Source: Pseudomonas chlororaphis subsp. piscium (GTDB lineage: Bacteria > Pseudomonadota > Gammaproteobacteria > Pseudomonadales > Pseudomonadaceae). Taken from it: a DNA stretch of 64,000 bases. Position numbers and translations under genes: made by a program. Below, in pieces: positions 17,023-25,326 of the stretch (its first letter is position 1; each line of letters opens with the position of its first letter). The notes under the pieces are model-generated. The model ran no database searches and was not told the origin of the DNA. It worked only from the letters and a program-made list of their open reading frames with translations. The DNA lies in NCBI RefSeq assembly GCF_003850345.1, contig NZ_CP027707.1, positions 4,898,001-4,962,000 on the forward strand, read 5' to 3'.

Positions 17023-19391
17023 TGGCTCTTCGGCTTGCTTGCCGGATTCAAGGTAACGGCGCGGTAATCATCTGTTGAACCCAAGGGTTCGAGCTGAGCG
17101 GCCTGTGCGTGATAGTCGCGATAACCTTGGCGTGCCAGTTGCTGATTGGGTGAATCGGATTGGCTGCTGTCTTCTTTTGGCTCAATCTCGAAGCGATGAC
17201 CATTCATCAGCTCTACCGCATAGGCTTGAGTGCCAGGGACGTGCTCGAATTTGATCAGGCCATCGGCCCCGGTCAGGCCCTCCTGAATAGCCGCGCCATC
17301 GGCAAACAGGGTATACGGCTCATCCTCGTATCCTGGAAGTCCCGGTAACGGGCTCAGGATCGCGCTCAGTTTGTGTATGACATCCGGAGCGGGTTGCGAG
17401 ACCGCAGGTTCCAGAAGCTCGCCCGCCTTGTCCCTGTCAGCGGGTAGCGGAATGATGGGTAATAGCGCCGCATTCTCGGTACCTTGGCCCGGCGCCCCTC
17501 CTGCATTGATCTTCACCACCGGCCCCACCACGGTAACGCCACCGGCGTCCAACTTGATAAAGCTGCCCCCAGCTTTCAGCGTGAGCTCTGCTCCGGCTTC
17601 GACCACCATTTTTTGTCCTGCCTTGAGGTGGATTTCCTGACCGGCCTGAATCAGTTGAGCCGTGCCGACTTTGATGTGCTGGTCCTGACCAACAATCAGA
17701 TGATCGTCGGCTTTGACTTCGACTTTGCGGTCGGCGTGTGTGGTGCGGTGTTCTTCGGCCTTGAACTCGGTGTAGGTGTTCTTCTCCACGGTGTCGTGGC
17801 GTTCGTGGCCGATGCGGATTTTCTGGTCGTGCTCGATGTTTTCATCCCAGTCGCGCTGGGCGTGGATGAAGATCTGTTCGGCGCCTTTTTTGTCTTCTAT
17901 GCGCAGTTCGTTGTAGCCACCGCCGCTTGGAGAACTGAGGGTTTTGAAGGTGCTGCGAGTCTTGTTGGCGGGCAAGTCATAGGGGACCTGGTTTTCCTTG
18001 TGATACAGGCAGCCGGTGATCAGCGGTTGATCGGGGTCCCCCTCGAGAAAAGTCACCAGCACTTCCATGCCAACGCGAGGAATGGCAATGCCGCCGTAGT
18101 GAGCACCGGCCCAGCCGGAAGAGACGCGTAACCAACAGCTGGTCTTATCATCGCCCTGTCCCTCGCGATCCCAATGGAATTGCACCTTCACGCGGCCGTA
18201 CTGGTCGCAGTGGACTTCTTCGCCTTGGGGGCCGGTGACTTTAGCCGTTTGGCTACCCAGCACGCGGGGCTTCGGATGCTTTAGGGGTGGACGGTAGAAA
18301 ACGTCCCACGGCGTGGCGAGGAAGCGGTTGCGATAACCCTGATGCAAGTCGTCCTTCTTGCCATAGGGGGCGTCGGTGGTGTCGCTGGTCACCGACTCTT
18401 CCAGCACCTGTGGCTGCTTGCCTTCGTGGACGATATGGGTGAGCAGCCACAGGTCGTTCCATTCGCTGCGCGGGTGCTCGGACAGCTCCAGGAAGTGGCC
18501 GCTGACCAGCCGTGTCTGGTCGCCCCAGCCTTCGGCCTGCTGGTAGTCGGCGCGGTGACGTTCGAGGGCGCGCTGGCTGAGGAACTTGCCGCGCGCACGG
18601 TCGGTGAAACGGCCCGGGTAGTCGTAGTCTTCCAGGTCCGGCTCTTCGCTTTCGGCCTCGGGTTTATAGGCGGCCTCCAGCTGCAGACGCGGCTTCTCAA
18701 AGTCGTAGTCGCGGCGGGTGGTGCGGCTGGTGCGGGTTTCCAGGCGCAGGTTGAAGCCCTTGATCACCGGCTCGTCGGCGACCATGCCACTGCCCTGGAT
18801 ATAGGCGGTGGGCTGGCCGAGCTTGGGGAACACCGTCTGGTCGTCGCCGAACACCAGCAGGTGGCCTTGCGGGCTGTGCTGGAAGTGGTAATGCAGGCCT
18901 TCCTCTTCGCACAGGCGCTGGATGAAGTGCAGGTCGGTTTCGTCGTACTGCACGCAGTAGTCGCGGTCCGGGCACAGGGTGCCGAGCTGGAACCGGTAGG
19001 CATTGCCCTGGATGCCATGCTCTTCGAGGATCAGCGCGATGATCTTCGGTGCCGACAGCTGCTGGTAGATGCGCTGGTTGGTGCGGTGTTCGAGGTAGGC
19101 CAGTTGCGGCACCAACGACACCTTGTAGCGGGTCAGGCGCTTGCCGGCATCACCCTGGGCCACGCGGTAGATCTGGCCGTGGATGCCGCTACCTTGTGGA
19201 TCAAACGCTAGAAAAGCCTGCTTGTGCAGCAGCGTTTCCAGGTCCAGGTCGGGGTTCTCGCTGACCAGTTCCAGATCGAAACGGAACGGCTGGCTGATGC
19301 CTTCGATCCCTTCGAAAGACAGCACCTGCAAGTCACCCTGGAAGTCGTCGACCGTCAGGCTGAAGTGGGTTTCATTGGCTTTGTTGAACAT
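17019..19391 (-). CDS. vgrG: VgrG (TssI) spike protein, first copy
   Basis: 790-residue type VI spike. The N-terminal gp27-like region begins with HFSLTVDDFQGDLQVLSFEG. It is followed by a gp5 OB-fold and a long beta-helix region with repeated KAGQ/ADRK-type strands (DUF2345-like, about 480-640). A C-terminal extension of about 150 residues rich in acidic and proline residues follows. That tail differs completely from the one in the second copy, as expected for an adaptor to its own cargo, here the Tle5 lipase encoded immediately downstream. The region 17502-19391 is near identical to the second vgrG, so this gene forms most of direct repeat A. Confidence 0.9.
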   Translation of the reverse strand: MFNKANETHFSLTVDDFQGDLQVLSFEGIEGISQPFRFDLELVSENPDLDLETLLHKQAFLAFDPQGSGIHGQIYRVAQGDAGKRLTRYKVSLVPQLAYLEHRTNQRIYQQLSAPKIIALILEEHGIQGNAYRFQLGTLCPDRDYCVQYDETDLHFIQRLCEEEGLHYHFQHSPQGHLLVFGDDQTVFPKLGQPTAYIQGSGMVADEPVIKGFNLRLETRTSRTTRRDYDFEKPRLQLEAAYKPEAESEEPDLEDYDYPGRFTDRARGKFLSQRALERHRADYQQAEGWGDQTRLVSGHFLELSEHPRSEWNDLWLLTHIVHEGKQPQVLEESVTSDTTDAPYGKKDDLHQGYRNRFLATPWDVFYRPPLKHPKPRVLGSQTAKVTGPQGEEVHCDQYGRVKVQFHWDREGQGDDKTSCWLRVSSGWAGAHYGGIAIPRVGMEVLVTFLEGDPDQPLITGCLYHKENQVPYDLPANKTRSTFKTLSSPSGGGYNELRIEDKKGAEQIFIHAQRDWDENIEHDQKIRIGHERHDTVEKNTYTEFKAEEHRTTHADRKVEVKADDHLIVGQDQHIKVGTAQLIQAGQEIHLKAGQKMVVEAGAELTLKAGGSFIKLDAGGVTVVGPVVKINAGGAPGQGTENAALLPIIPLPADRDKAGELLEPAVSQPAPDVIHKLSAILSPLPGLPGYEDEPYTLFADGAAIQEGLTGADGLIKFEHVPGTQAYAVELMNGHRFEIEPKEDSSQSDSPNQQLARQGYRDYHAQAAQLEPLGSTDDYRAVTLNPASKPKSH

Positions 19392-19750
19392 CCTTTGTTC
19401 CTTTGGACTGCGACATAGCGCGAGCTCTTGTGCGCGGACTTGATGTCAGCGCAACTCGCTTTTGGCCTGGCTACATCCGGATTTGGCCAAGCTGAACAGC
19501 CGAGCCAGGCTAGCAAGTCACCAACGGCATTGATCTAGGAGTCGTCCTAAACCTCTAGGAAAGAATTGGAAGAAGGCATCAGCTTTTTCAGAGAATGACT
19601 GCCCCCCATCCAGTGCCTGAACGAATGAAAGGAACTTTCTCATTCCAAAACCGCAGCGAAATCACGAATCGGCATGCATCGCTGAGTTGTTACGTTCAGT
19701 CATTGAGTCGGGATTGCGCTCATGAAAGCGCGTCATTACTCTGCGCCGAT

Positions 19751-19831
19751 CGCTGCCAAATCAGCGACCGGGTGTAGGAGCCCGGGAATCGCACCGTGCA
19801 CAAGCACCCAGCTTTTTCTGGGTGTTTTTTT
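19751..19831 (+). ncRNA. Structured RNA element with intrinsic terminator before a small ORF
   Basis: Three hairpins follow one another on the plus strand: CGCTG/CAGCG (19751-19766), CCGGG/CCCGG around TGTAGGAG (19768-19785), and a terminator CACCCAG/CTGGGTG followed by seven T residues (19805-19831). No plus-strand gene lies upstream, so the terminator would end a short transcript just before the ORF at 19893. It could be a small RNA or an attenuated leader for that ORF. I recall similar elements before small Pseudomonas genes but cannot name the family. Confidence 0.4.
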
Positions 19832-19892
19832 GCTGCCACCCAGCTTGTAGGAGGGTCTGGAGGTAGCCCACTTAACGCATGGAGCTACATCA

Positions 19893-20168
19893 ATGAACGG
19901 ATATATCCCGCTTCACAGCACCGCCACCGAGCATCCTGTCCTGCTGATCGATTCCAACGCCTCGCTGGTGGACTTACTGGCCTGCGCCGACCGGTGCGTT
20001 CGCGCCATTCACAAACTGATGAACAGCCTGTCGTGCATGACCGCGCGTACCGCGGATGAAAGTGATTTGTTCCAGATCGCCGATATCGCCTCGCTGTTGC
20101 TGAGCGATGGTGTAGCGTTGCTGGATGTTGCTCAGGGTAAGGCGATGCAAGAGTCTCTAAGCGCTTGA
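19893..20168 (+). CDS. Small conserved Pseudomonas-type protein, unknown function
   Basis: 91 residues beginning MNGYIPLHSTATEHPVLLI with a helical, leucine-rich C-terminal half (IADIASLLLSDGVALLDVAQ). This resembles the small lineage-specific proteins often seen downstream of structured leaders in Pseudomonas. A TGGAG stretch lies 9 bases before the ATG. It is divergent from vgrG. A 52-codon remnant of the same gene, deleted for its first half, lies in repeat copy B at 58517-58675. No function is known to me. Confidence 0.55.
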   Translation: MNGYIPLHSTATEHPVLLIDSNASLVDLLACADRCVRAIHKLMNSLSCMTARTADESDLFQIADIASLLLSDGVALLDVAQGKAMQESLSA

Positions 20169-20208
20169 GGCCTCTGCGAACCTCTTCAGCGACCGCCTGT
20201 TGCGGGCA

Positions 20209-20242
20209 TTAAAAAAGCCCCTGGATCTTTTGATTCAGGGGC
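20209..20242 (-). terminator. Intrinsic terminator, minus-strand direction
   Basis: On the minus strand the hairpin GCCCCTGAATC-AAAA-GATCCAGGGGC is followed by six T residues, a textbook rho-independent terminator. The same element at 58725-58757 ends the deacetylase operon. Here it would end transcripts of the sseE-like translocator operon running in from the right. This supports the idea that this flank was once the 3' end of a deacetylase gene. Confidence 0.8.
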
Positions 20243-20274
20243 ACGCAGAGGCGACGCGTTATCGTTGAGGTTTA

Positions 20275-20364
20275 TCGCGGGCAAGCCTCGCTCCCACAGG
20301 ACGGTGGCGTTTTGATAATCATCCCGACACCCACGCGTCTGTAGGAGCGAGGCTTGCCCGCGAT
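20275..20364. repeat. REP pair inside repeat copy A
   Basis: Arms at 20275-20298 and 20340-20363 carry the same REP sequence as at position 21, with a longer central spacer of about 41 bases. The corresponding pair in copy B is at 58805-58867. Confidence 0.8.
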
Positions 20365-20384
20365 ACGATCTGACAGCCACGCGA

Positions 20385-20411
20385 TCAGAACTTCCAGGCC
20401 CCGGCCTCGGC
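20385..20411 (-). pseudogene. 27-base 3' tail of a deacetylase gene
   Basis: On the minus strand these bases read AEAGAW followed by Lys-Phe and a stop. The intact deacetylase at 58889 ends AEAGAW followed by Thr-Leu and a stop, with the same REP and terminator downstream. To the right of base 20411 the similarity stops and unrelated type III DNA begins. This is the left junction of the island. The two differing residues show that the tail is not a very recent exact copy. Confidence 0.65.
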
Positions 20412-20426
20412 CCATTCAACCCGATG

Positions 20427-20858
20427 CTATTGCGGCTGTGCCATCTTCGAAGCCAATGGATAAACCAACCAGGACTCTCCATCGATCTCTTGCCAGGATG
20501 CACCTTTGGCCATCAATACATTCGCCAGTCGCTCGCGAACCTGATTGATTTTCGAGTTTGCAACACTGTCGATGAATCGTCCTCGCACCGAATAAAGCTC
20601 TTTGACATAGCGCTCGATACGGTGAATCAGAAAGATGAATTGGGAAACCGCTCCGCTCGTTCCCTTGGCCCCTTCGATGGCCGTGAAGTTGCACACCGTC
20701 AGCGTGTTGTCTTCAAACCGGTAAACCAGTTCGAAGTCTCCCAAGTGAACCTGCCACCCCACGACAAAATCGCTTTTTTCAAAATAGGCGACTTCTGGCT
20801 GCAAACCTTGCAACTTGAGAAACAGTGTGACCGGATCAATAGACTGGAGAACAGGCAT
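20427..20858 (-). CDS. SseE-like type III secretion protein
   Basis: 143 residues, about the length of SPI-2 SseE. By eye the pattern VGWQVHLGDFELVYRFEDNT, then RERLANVLMAKGASWQEIDG, then ESWLVYPL parallels SseE from its middle to its C-terminus (basic helix, G-A, then DGDNW). It directly follows the sctB-like gene, just as sseE follows sseD in SPI-2. SseE is thought to be a cytoplasmic partner or chaperone in the translocon operon, with no enzymatic role known. An LcrR/PcrR-like protein is an alternative reading. This is the last gene before the island's left junction. Confidence 0.6.
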   Translation of the reverse strand: MPVLQSIDPVTLFLKLQGLQPEVAYFEKSDFVVGWQVHLGDFELVYRFEDNTLTVCNFTAIEGAKGTSGAVSQFIFLIHRIERYVKELYSVRGRFIDSVANSKINQVRERLANVLMAKGASWQEIDGESWLVYPLASKMAQPQ

Positions 20859-20859
20859 C

Positions 20860-21447
20860 TCACTTCGCTCTCATCTGCACGGCGTTGGCCATCCGCTCAT
20901 AGAGGCCGACCAGTTCACGGGTTGCATCGCGTAATTGCCGGGAAGCCTCGGCGGCACGATCGGCGGTAGCCGCCACGTTTTTCGCGAAGTTTTCCGCAGC
21001 ATTGGCCTGGAACTCTCCCAGCAATTGAGCCTGTTGCGCGTCACGACTGACGCCCGCCGCGGCTACACCGCCAAGCCCCTCAGTGGCTTTGCCCAGTCCA
21101 GCGGTCGCCGATGACGCCAGCTGACTGCCCGTCAAAGCCCCGCCAAAACCCACAACGCCGGACACAATTTGGCCAATCGCCCCGGTCATTGCCGCCTTGA
21201 ATGTCGACTCAATGGCGTCTTGCTTGGTCGCCAGCGCAGTGAGCTGTTTGTCGAACGCGTTCTTCTGCATCTCATCGTGGAATCCGCGCAACGTATCGCG
21301 CATGTCGATGTTCATTTTCCTCATCAACATAATAATTTCGTTGATGCGCGTGAAGGCGTTTTCACCTGTGTCGAACGTCCGGGTATCCCCTGCATCCTGC
21401 ATGGGCAAAGAAGCAGCCAAGGGTTGAGTATTCACTGTAGTGGTCAT
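20860..21447 (-). CDS. sctB: SctB minor translocator (SseD/EspB-like)
   Basis: 195 residues, matching the size of SPI-2 SseD. An N-terminal amphipathic region is followed by one hydrophobic glycine-rich segment (about 88-125, AMTGAIGQIVSGVVGFGGAL) and then a long alanine-rich coiled-coil C-terminus (AAENFAKNVAATADRAAEAS). A strong ribosome-binding site (AGGAGA) precedes the start. The protein would be exported through the needle and insert into host membrane with SctE to form the pore. Position after sctE and before the sseE-like gene reproduces SPI-2 order. Confidence 0.8.
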   Translation of the reverse strand: MTTTVNTQPLAASLPMQDAGDTRTFDTGENAFTRINEIIMLMRKMNIDMRDTLRGFHDEMQKNAFDKQLTALATKQDAIESTFKAAMTGAIGQIVSGVVGFGGALTGSQLASSATAGLGKATEGLGGVAAAGVSRDAQQAQLLGEFQANAAENFAKNVAATADRAAEASRQLRDATRELVGLYERMANAVQMRAK

Positions 21448-21462
21448 TTTCTTCTCCTGGTA

Positions 21463-22950
21463 TCAAACCATTGCCGAGGCAATCTGCACTTGCACCGCAC
21501 CCGCTTGTGCGATGGCTTTACTGCCGTCTTGAACGACTTGGGACTGCCCTTCGACCAGTTCGCCAATCCGCTTCATGGCGGCGTCCTTTTCGTCTTTATA
21601 GAAAGTGAAAAGCGACTGCAGCCATTGCTGATCGAGGATGAGTTGACTGATCTCTTTTTGCAGTTTGGCGCGGTCCGCTGCCAGTGCTCCGGCGGTGATC
21701 TGGCTGGCGCCGGCCACCGCACCTCGTGTGACGTTGACTGCGGTGTAGGTCGAAGCCTTGAGCGCAACCTGCAGCACTTCGCGATTGATCTCCTTGGTCA
21801 CTGCCTTGGTCACTTCCTTGGCAGTCATTTCCACACCTTTGTCGATCGCACCGTGCCCGACCTTCTTCACTGCGTTGGTCACCAACTGTTCGATGGCTTC
21901 CTGAGAGAACTTTTCCAACATCCGGTTTACACCGAGCTGCTGCACGATTTTCTGGGCGGCCTCCTTGCCAGCCGTCTTGGACGCCTCCATTGCGACCTTG
22001 CCCAGGCTCTGGGCAATCTGGGCGGAAACCTGCGATGCGACTTCCTTGCCAACCATCTTCGCCGTCTGGTCGATTGCGCTTTTGCTCCCGGCCTTGATAC
22101 CGGCCACCAGGGCTTGTTCGGCACCTTCCTTGAGCACCGTACCGGCAACTTTCGGAATGACCTTGGTCATCAACATATTGCGTGCGGCGCTGGTGATATC
22201 GATCACCGCTCCGGCAATTTCAAAACCCAGCTGGACCTTGCCGGCCACGTCGGCAATCGCCCGGTACTTTTCAGCATTGTCGGGATCGATCAGGGCCATG
22301 GTGTTGGCTGCCGCCTTGACGACACCGGCGAGCCCCGCCATCAAGTCCATCGCCCCGCCGGCAGCCGTCATGACATTGCCGGTCAGCGCCCCACCGATGA
22401 TTTTTGCCACCCCTGTGACAATTTCAACGGCAGCGATAATCCAATCGAAGATCACACCGAAGATGCCTGCCTTTTTGGCCTTTTCCTGCTGCTCGATGGC
22501 TTTGTCCATCTGCTCGCGGAAGTCGGCAACCTCTTGCTGACGCACCCTCTCCTGCTTGTCCGTCATGATCGCCAGGGCTTTGGACTTGGCCATGGCCGTA
22601 CTGCCCAGAATCTCACTGGACAGGAGTGTCGAGGCCAACATGATCGAGTCCATCGGAATCTTCTCGAGATCCTTCAGGCTGATCGGAGTACCGCTTTCGT
22701 TTTTGGCCGGGACATTGGCAAAGATCCGATCCAGGGCCTTCATGGCCTCAAGTTGCGACACCTGGAGTTTGGGGGGCGGTGGGGTATTGACCCGCGAATG
22801 TTGCTGGCTGATATCGCCGAACACAGTCGAAGGACCGCGCGAAGCATTGGCCCCGGTTTGTGCCTCTGCCTGTATTTTCGGGTTGTCCGAGATGAGCATC
22901 TGCTCGGTTGGCGGCGCCGTCAGCGGCCGCGGATTTAATGTGATGCTCAT
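21463..22950 (-). CDS. sctE: SctE major translocator (SseC/EspD/YopB family)
   Basis: 495 residues close to the size of SseC. A polar N-terminus precedes a hydrophobic hairpin (about 165-235: GIFGVIFDWIIAAVEIVTG and MTAAGGAMDLMAGLAGVVKA), with a third weak hydrophobic stretch near 250. A long helical, lysine- and alanine-rich region and a C-terminal coiled coil follow. This is the classical pore-forming translocator layout. The start MSITLNPRPL was selected because its ATG overlaps the upstream chaperone stop (ATGA) with GGAGG upstream. It needs the upstream SycD-type chaperone for stability. Confidence 0.85.
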   Translation of the reverse strand: MSITLNPRPLTAPPTEQMLISDNPKIQAEAQTGANASRGPSTVFGDISQQHSRVNTPPPPKLQVSQLEAMKALDRIFANVPAKNESGTPISLKDLEKIPMDSIMLASTLLSSEILGSTAMAKSKALAIMTDKQERVRQQEVADFREQMDKAIEQQEKAKKAGIFGVIFDWIIAAVEIVTGVAKIIGGALTGNVMTAAGGAMDLMAGLAGVVKAAANTMALIDPDNAEKYRAIADVAGKVQLGFEIAGAVIDITSAARNMLMTKVIPKVAGTVLKEGAEQALVAGIKAGSKSAIDQTAKMVGKEVASQVSAQIAQSLGKVAMEASKTAGKEAAQKIVQQLGVNRMLEKFSQEAIEQLVTNAVKKVGHGAIDKGVEMTAKEVTKAVTKEINREVLQVALKASTYTAVNVTRGAVAGASQITAGALAADRAKLQKEISQLILDQQWLQSLFTFYKDEKDAAMKRIGELVEGQSQVVQDGSKAIAQAGAVQVQIASAMV

Positions 22951-23432
22951 GCCGATACCTCCACCGCACAATGGGCCAGCAATTGCGCGGCACTGTGCTG
23001 AATAGCCTCATGCTCAGGCTGTTGGTTGCACCATTTGATCGCGGCATTGAAGGCTTTGCGGGCACACTCGATCTGTCCCAGAAGGCTATGACTGATGCCT
23101 GCGAAATAGGCGGAACGTGGATCATCCACGTTAATCATCCCGGACCGGCCGAAACTGCTGACGGCCTCTTCATGCAGGCCAAGGCGCTGATTGCACAGTC
23201 CCAGGGCCAACCAGCACTCAAAGCTCCAGTGGTCGATACGCACCAGCAAGGAGTAGACATTGCGTGCTGCTTGAATGTCTCCGCTGTTGAACAGCTGCGT
23301 CGCGTAGGCATACAGCTTGTCGATATCGGCTTGCGTGATATCCGCCAACATACGAATCGAGCCACCGCGTGCAAAGAAATGCTGAAGCACTTCGTGGTCG
23401 TCCTGACCGGCACTGCAAATAGGTTGTGTCAT
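22947..23432 (-). CDS. SscA/SycD-type translocator chaperone
   Basis: 161 residues with tandem TPR-like helices (LYAYATQLFNSGDIQAARNV, WSFECWLALGLCNQRLGLHE, YFAGISHSLLGQIECARKAF), the class II type III chaperone fold that holds SctE and SctB in the cytoplasm. An acidic, proline-free N-terminus precedes the repeats. The start at 23432 has AAGGAG 7 bases upstream, which decided against the ATG 7 codons earlier. Gene order sctA-chaperone-sctE-sctB equals sseB-sscA-sseC-sseD in SPI-2. Confidence 0.85.
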   Translation of the reverse strand: MTQPICSAGQDDHEVLQHFFARGGSIRMLADITQADIDKLYAYATQLFNSGDIQAARNVYSLLVRIDHWSFECWLALGLCNQRLGLHEEAVSSFGRSGMINVDDPRSAYFAGISHSLLGQIECARKAFNAAIKWCNQQPEHEAIQHSAAQLLAHCAVEVSA

Positions 23433-23487
23433 GATGACTCCTTGGCTGGCCACACCGGAAAACCCGGGCGGCCAGCACGTTATCCAA

Positions 23488-24039
23488 TCAACGGATAGCC
23501 GAGGCGGTGCCCTTGGTCATTTCAGCGAGCATGCTTTGCATGCTCTGCGTCAGTTGGTTGGAGGTGCTGTAGTTCTGCATCACCTGCTGCAACTTCAACT
23601 GGCTTTGCTGGTTGAAGTCGGTGGCACGACCCGCCACGGTTTCCAGCGAGGACTTGACCATCATCAGGTCGCCCTTATCGAGCTTGCCGCCCTTGCCTTC
23701 CATGAACTCATCGATGGTCTTGCCGTCGACCAGAATGTTGTTGGCCTTCATGTAGTCAATGACACTCGGCGGCAGTTCGCCCTTGCTTTCCGGCTTGTCC
23801 AGCTTGGCCATCACCCCTTCCACCAGGTTGGCTTTTTCCTGTGCGTCACGGGCGATCTCGGACTTCTTGTTCATCTGCGCGAACAGGTCATTACCCGATT
23901 GAGTCAACTGCAACATGATGTTCTGCATGGTCTGAAGACCATTGCTGAACATCGACTGCGAATTCACGATCGACTGCGGGGTTGGCTGTACGGAGCCCAG
24001 GGAGTTGACCGGAGTAAATTTATTGACAATAGGATCCAT
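23488..24039 (-). CDS. sctA: SctA (EspA/SseB-like) translocator filament protein, short paralogue
   Basis: 183-residue hydrophilic protein with a helical core ending TSNQLTQSMQSMLAEMTKGT, the C-terminal coiled coil that polymerises in EspA/SseB filaments. The segments QNIMLQLTQSGNDLFAQMN and DKGDLMMVKSSLE are almost identical to those of the second paralogue at 24541. It lacks about 75 internal residues present there. The start MDPIVNKF has a GGAG stretch about 8 bases upstream. In SPI-2 SseB caps the needle and links it to the pore. Having two versions could allow different filament tips. Confidence 0.8.
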   Translation of the reverse strand: MDPIVNKFTPVNSLGSVQPTPQSIVNSQSMFSNGLQTMQNIMLQLTQSGNDLFAQMNKKSEIARDAQEKANLVEGVMAKLDKPESKGELPPSVIDYMKANNILVDGKTIDEFMEGKGGKLDKGDLMMVKSSLETVAGRATDFNQQSQLKLQQVMQNYSTSNQLTQSMQSMLAEMTKGTASAIR

Positions 24040-24058
24040 CGTGTTTTCTCCAAAGGAT

Positions 24059-24418
24059 TCAAGCAAAGTTTCGACTGAGTTTTTTCAGTGCAGTGTTTTT
24101 TACCGCGGGTACTTCCTTTCCTGACGAGCCTTGTTGAAGAACAGATAACGAGTTCAGTTGCTCTCCAACTTTTTTCAGGCTTGTTTCAGATCTCGCCATT
24201 TTTTCTGCAAATCGACGCTGCGAGTCATTTCCTTCTCGGCTCATATAGTCGTTCAACTTGTCCAGCTTGCTCCTGGCGGCCGGATCAAAGTTTGCTCGTT
24301 GTTGAAGCTCGGCGATTTCCGACTGCAGCTTTTCGAATTCCAGTATCTGCCGGGTAAATGTCGACTTGTTCTTACCCAGCTCGACCACCATGGCTTTCAG
24401 TTTTTCCATGTCGTCCAT
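24059..24418 (-). CDS. SseA-like small coiled-coil chaperone
   Basis: 119-residue, highly charged, almost wholly helical protein with heptad-like spacing (KLQSEIAELQQRANFDPAAR, KMARSETSLKKVGEQLNSL) and a basic C-terminus. It lies immediately upstream of an SseB-like gene, where SPI-2 has sseA, the chaperone for SseB and SseD. Size and the closing LKK..EQLNSL pattern are compatible with SseA, but identity is low. It sits between the two sctA paralogues, so it may serve both. An alternative is an unrelated coiled-coil secreted protein. Confidence 0.55.
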   Translation of the reverse strand: MDDMEKLKAMVVELGKNKSTFTRQILEFEKLQSEIAELQQRANFDPAARSKLDKLNDYMSREGNDSQRRFAEKMARSETSLKKVGEQLNSLSVLQQGSSGKEVPAVKNTALKKLSRNFA

Positions 24419-24540
24419 TCGGCACTCTATCCCCAGGGCAAAACCAGATTAGCCCGTCACCCTCACCCACACTTATGGAAGTCGATGACGTCTTACTTTT
24501 TTGCCTGTTAATCGTTAAAAGAGTTATTGCGGATCTGCGG

Positions 24541-25326
24541 TTAACGAATCGCCGATGCCGTGCCTTTGGTCATCTCGGCCAACATGCTTTGCATGCTTTG
24601 TGTCAACTGATTGGAGGTACTGAAGTTCTGCATGACTTGTTGCAACTTCAACTGGCTTTGCTGGTTGAAGTCCGTTGCCCGTCCAGCCACCGACTCGAGG
24701 GAAGACTTGACCATCATCAAGTCGCCCTTGTCGAAGGCCATGGAGTCTTCAAGCGCCTGGCGAATGGTGTTCATGTGCTCCAGGCTGACTTTCTTGCCGC
24801 TCTGGAAATTGACTTCCGGCAGTCCCCAGACATAGTCGGACGCCTTCTTGCCGTCAACGGTGATGCCGTTCGCATCCATGTAGGTGATGACTTCCTGCCA
24901 TGAACGGGTTTCCATGCCCTCGGGACCGGATGCGGCAATCTTGGCCATGAGCGTTTCAAGACTGGCCTGAGCGCCTGAGCGTTCGCCCATGAACTCGTCA
25001 ATGGTCTTGCCGTCCACCAGAATGTTGTTGGCTCGCATATAAGCCACGGTACTTTCCGGCAGCGCCAATTTATCCCCTGGCTTTACCAACCTGGACATGA
25101 CGGCCTCAACCTGATTGGCCATTTCTTGTGCATCACGTGCAATTTCGGACTTCTTGTTCATCTGTGCGAACAGATCGTTACCCGACTGAGTGAGTTGCAA
25201 CATGATGTTTTGCATGCTCATCAAACCATTACTGAACATCGATTGTGGATTGGCAACGGACTGTGGTGTTGGCCGCACGTCCTCCAGGGAGCTTTTCGGG
25301 GTGGTTGCTGTTATTGCCATATTCAT
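24541..25326 (-). CDS. sctA: SctA (EspA/SseB-like) translocator, long paralogue with internal duplication
   Basis: 261 residues sharing both ends with the 183-residue paralogue but carrying an extra internal block. A motif ILVDGKTIDEFM, common to both proteins, recurs here as ITVDGKKASDYV about 70 residues later, each preceded by a YM(K/R/D)AN segment, so part of the domain has been duplicated. The C-terminal 75 residues are nearly identical to the neighbour. The start at MNMAI is supported by a GGGA stretch 9 bases upstream. It is the first gene of the minus-strand translocon operon, divergent from the AraC regulator. Confidence 0.75.
   Translation of the reverse strand: MNMAITATTPKSSLEDVRPTPQSVANPQSMFSNGLMSMQNIMLQLTQSGNDLFAQMNKKSEIARDAQEMANQVEAVMSRLVKPGDKLALPESTVAYMRANNILVDGKTIDEFMGERSGAQASLETLMAKIAASGPEGMETRSWQEVITYMDANGITVDGKKASDYVWGLPEVNFQSGKKVSLEHMNTIRQALEDSMAFDKGDLMMVKSSLESVAGRATDFNQQSQLKLQQVMQNFSTSNQLTQSMQSMLAEMTKGTASAIR

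Larger units (their letters stand above)
17502..20411. repeat. Long direct repeat, copy A (left flank of the island)
   Basis: Sequence from the vgrG beta-helix through the vgrG start, upstream leader, small ORF, terminator, REP pair and the last 27 bases of a deacetylase gene is repeated in the same orientation at 56342-58915. The block upstream of vgrG (19392-19680 against 58235-58524) differs at only one or two bases by eye. Copy A additionally holds about 340 bases (around 19687-20027) absent from copy B. Together the two copies bracket the type III island. Boundaries are by eye, to within a few tens of bases on the vgrG side. Confidence 0.8.
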
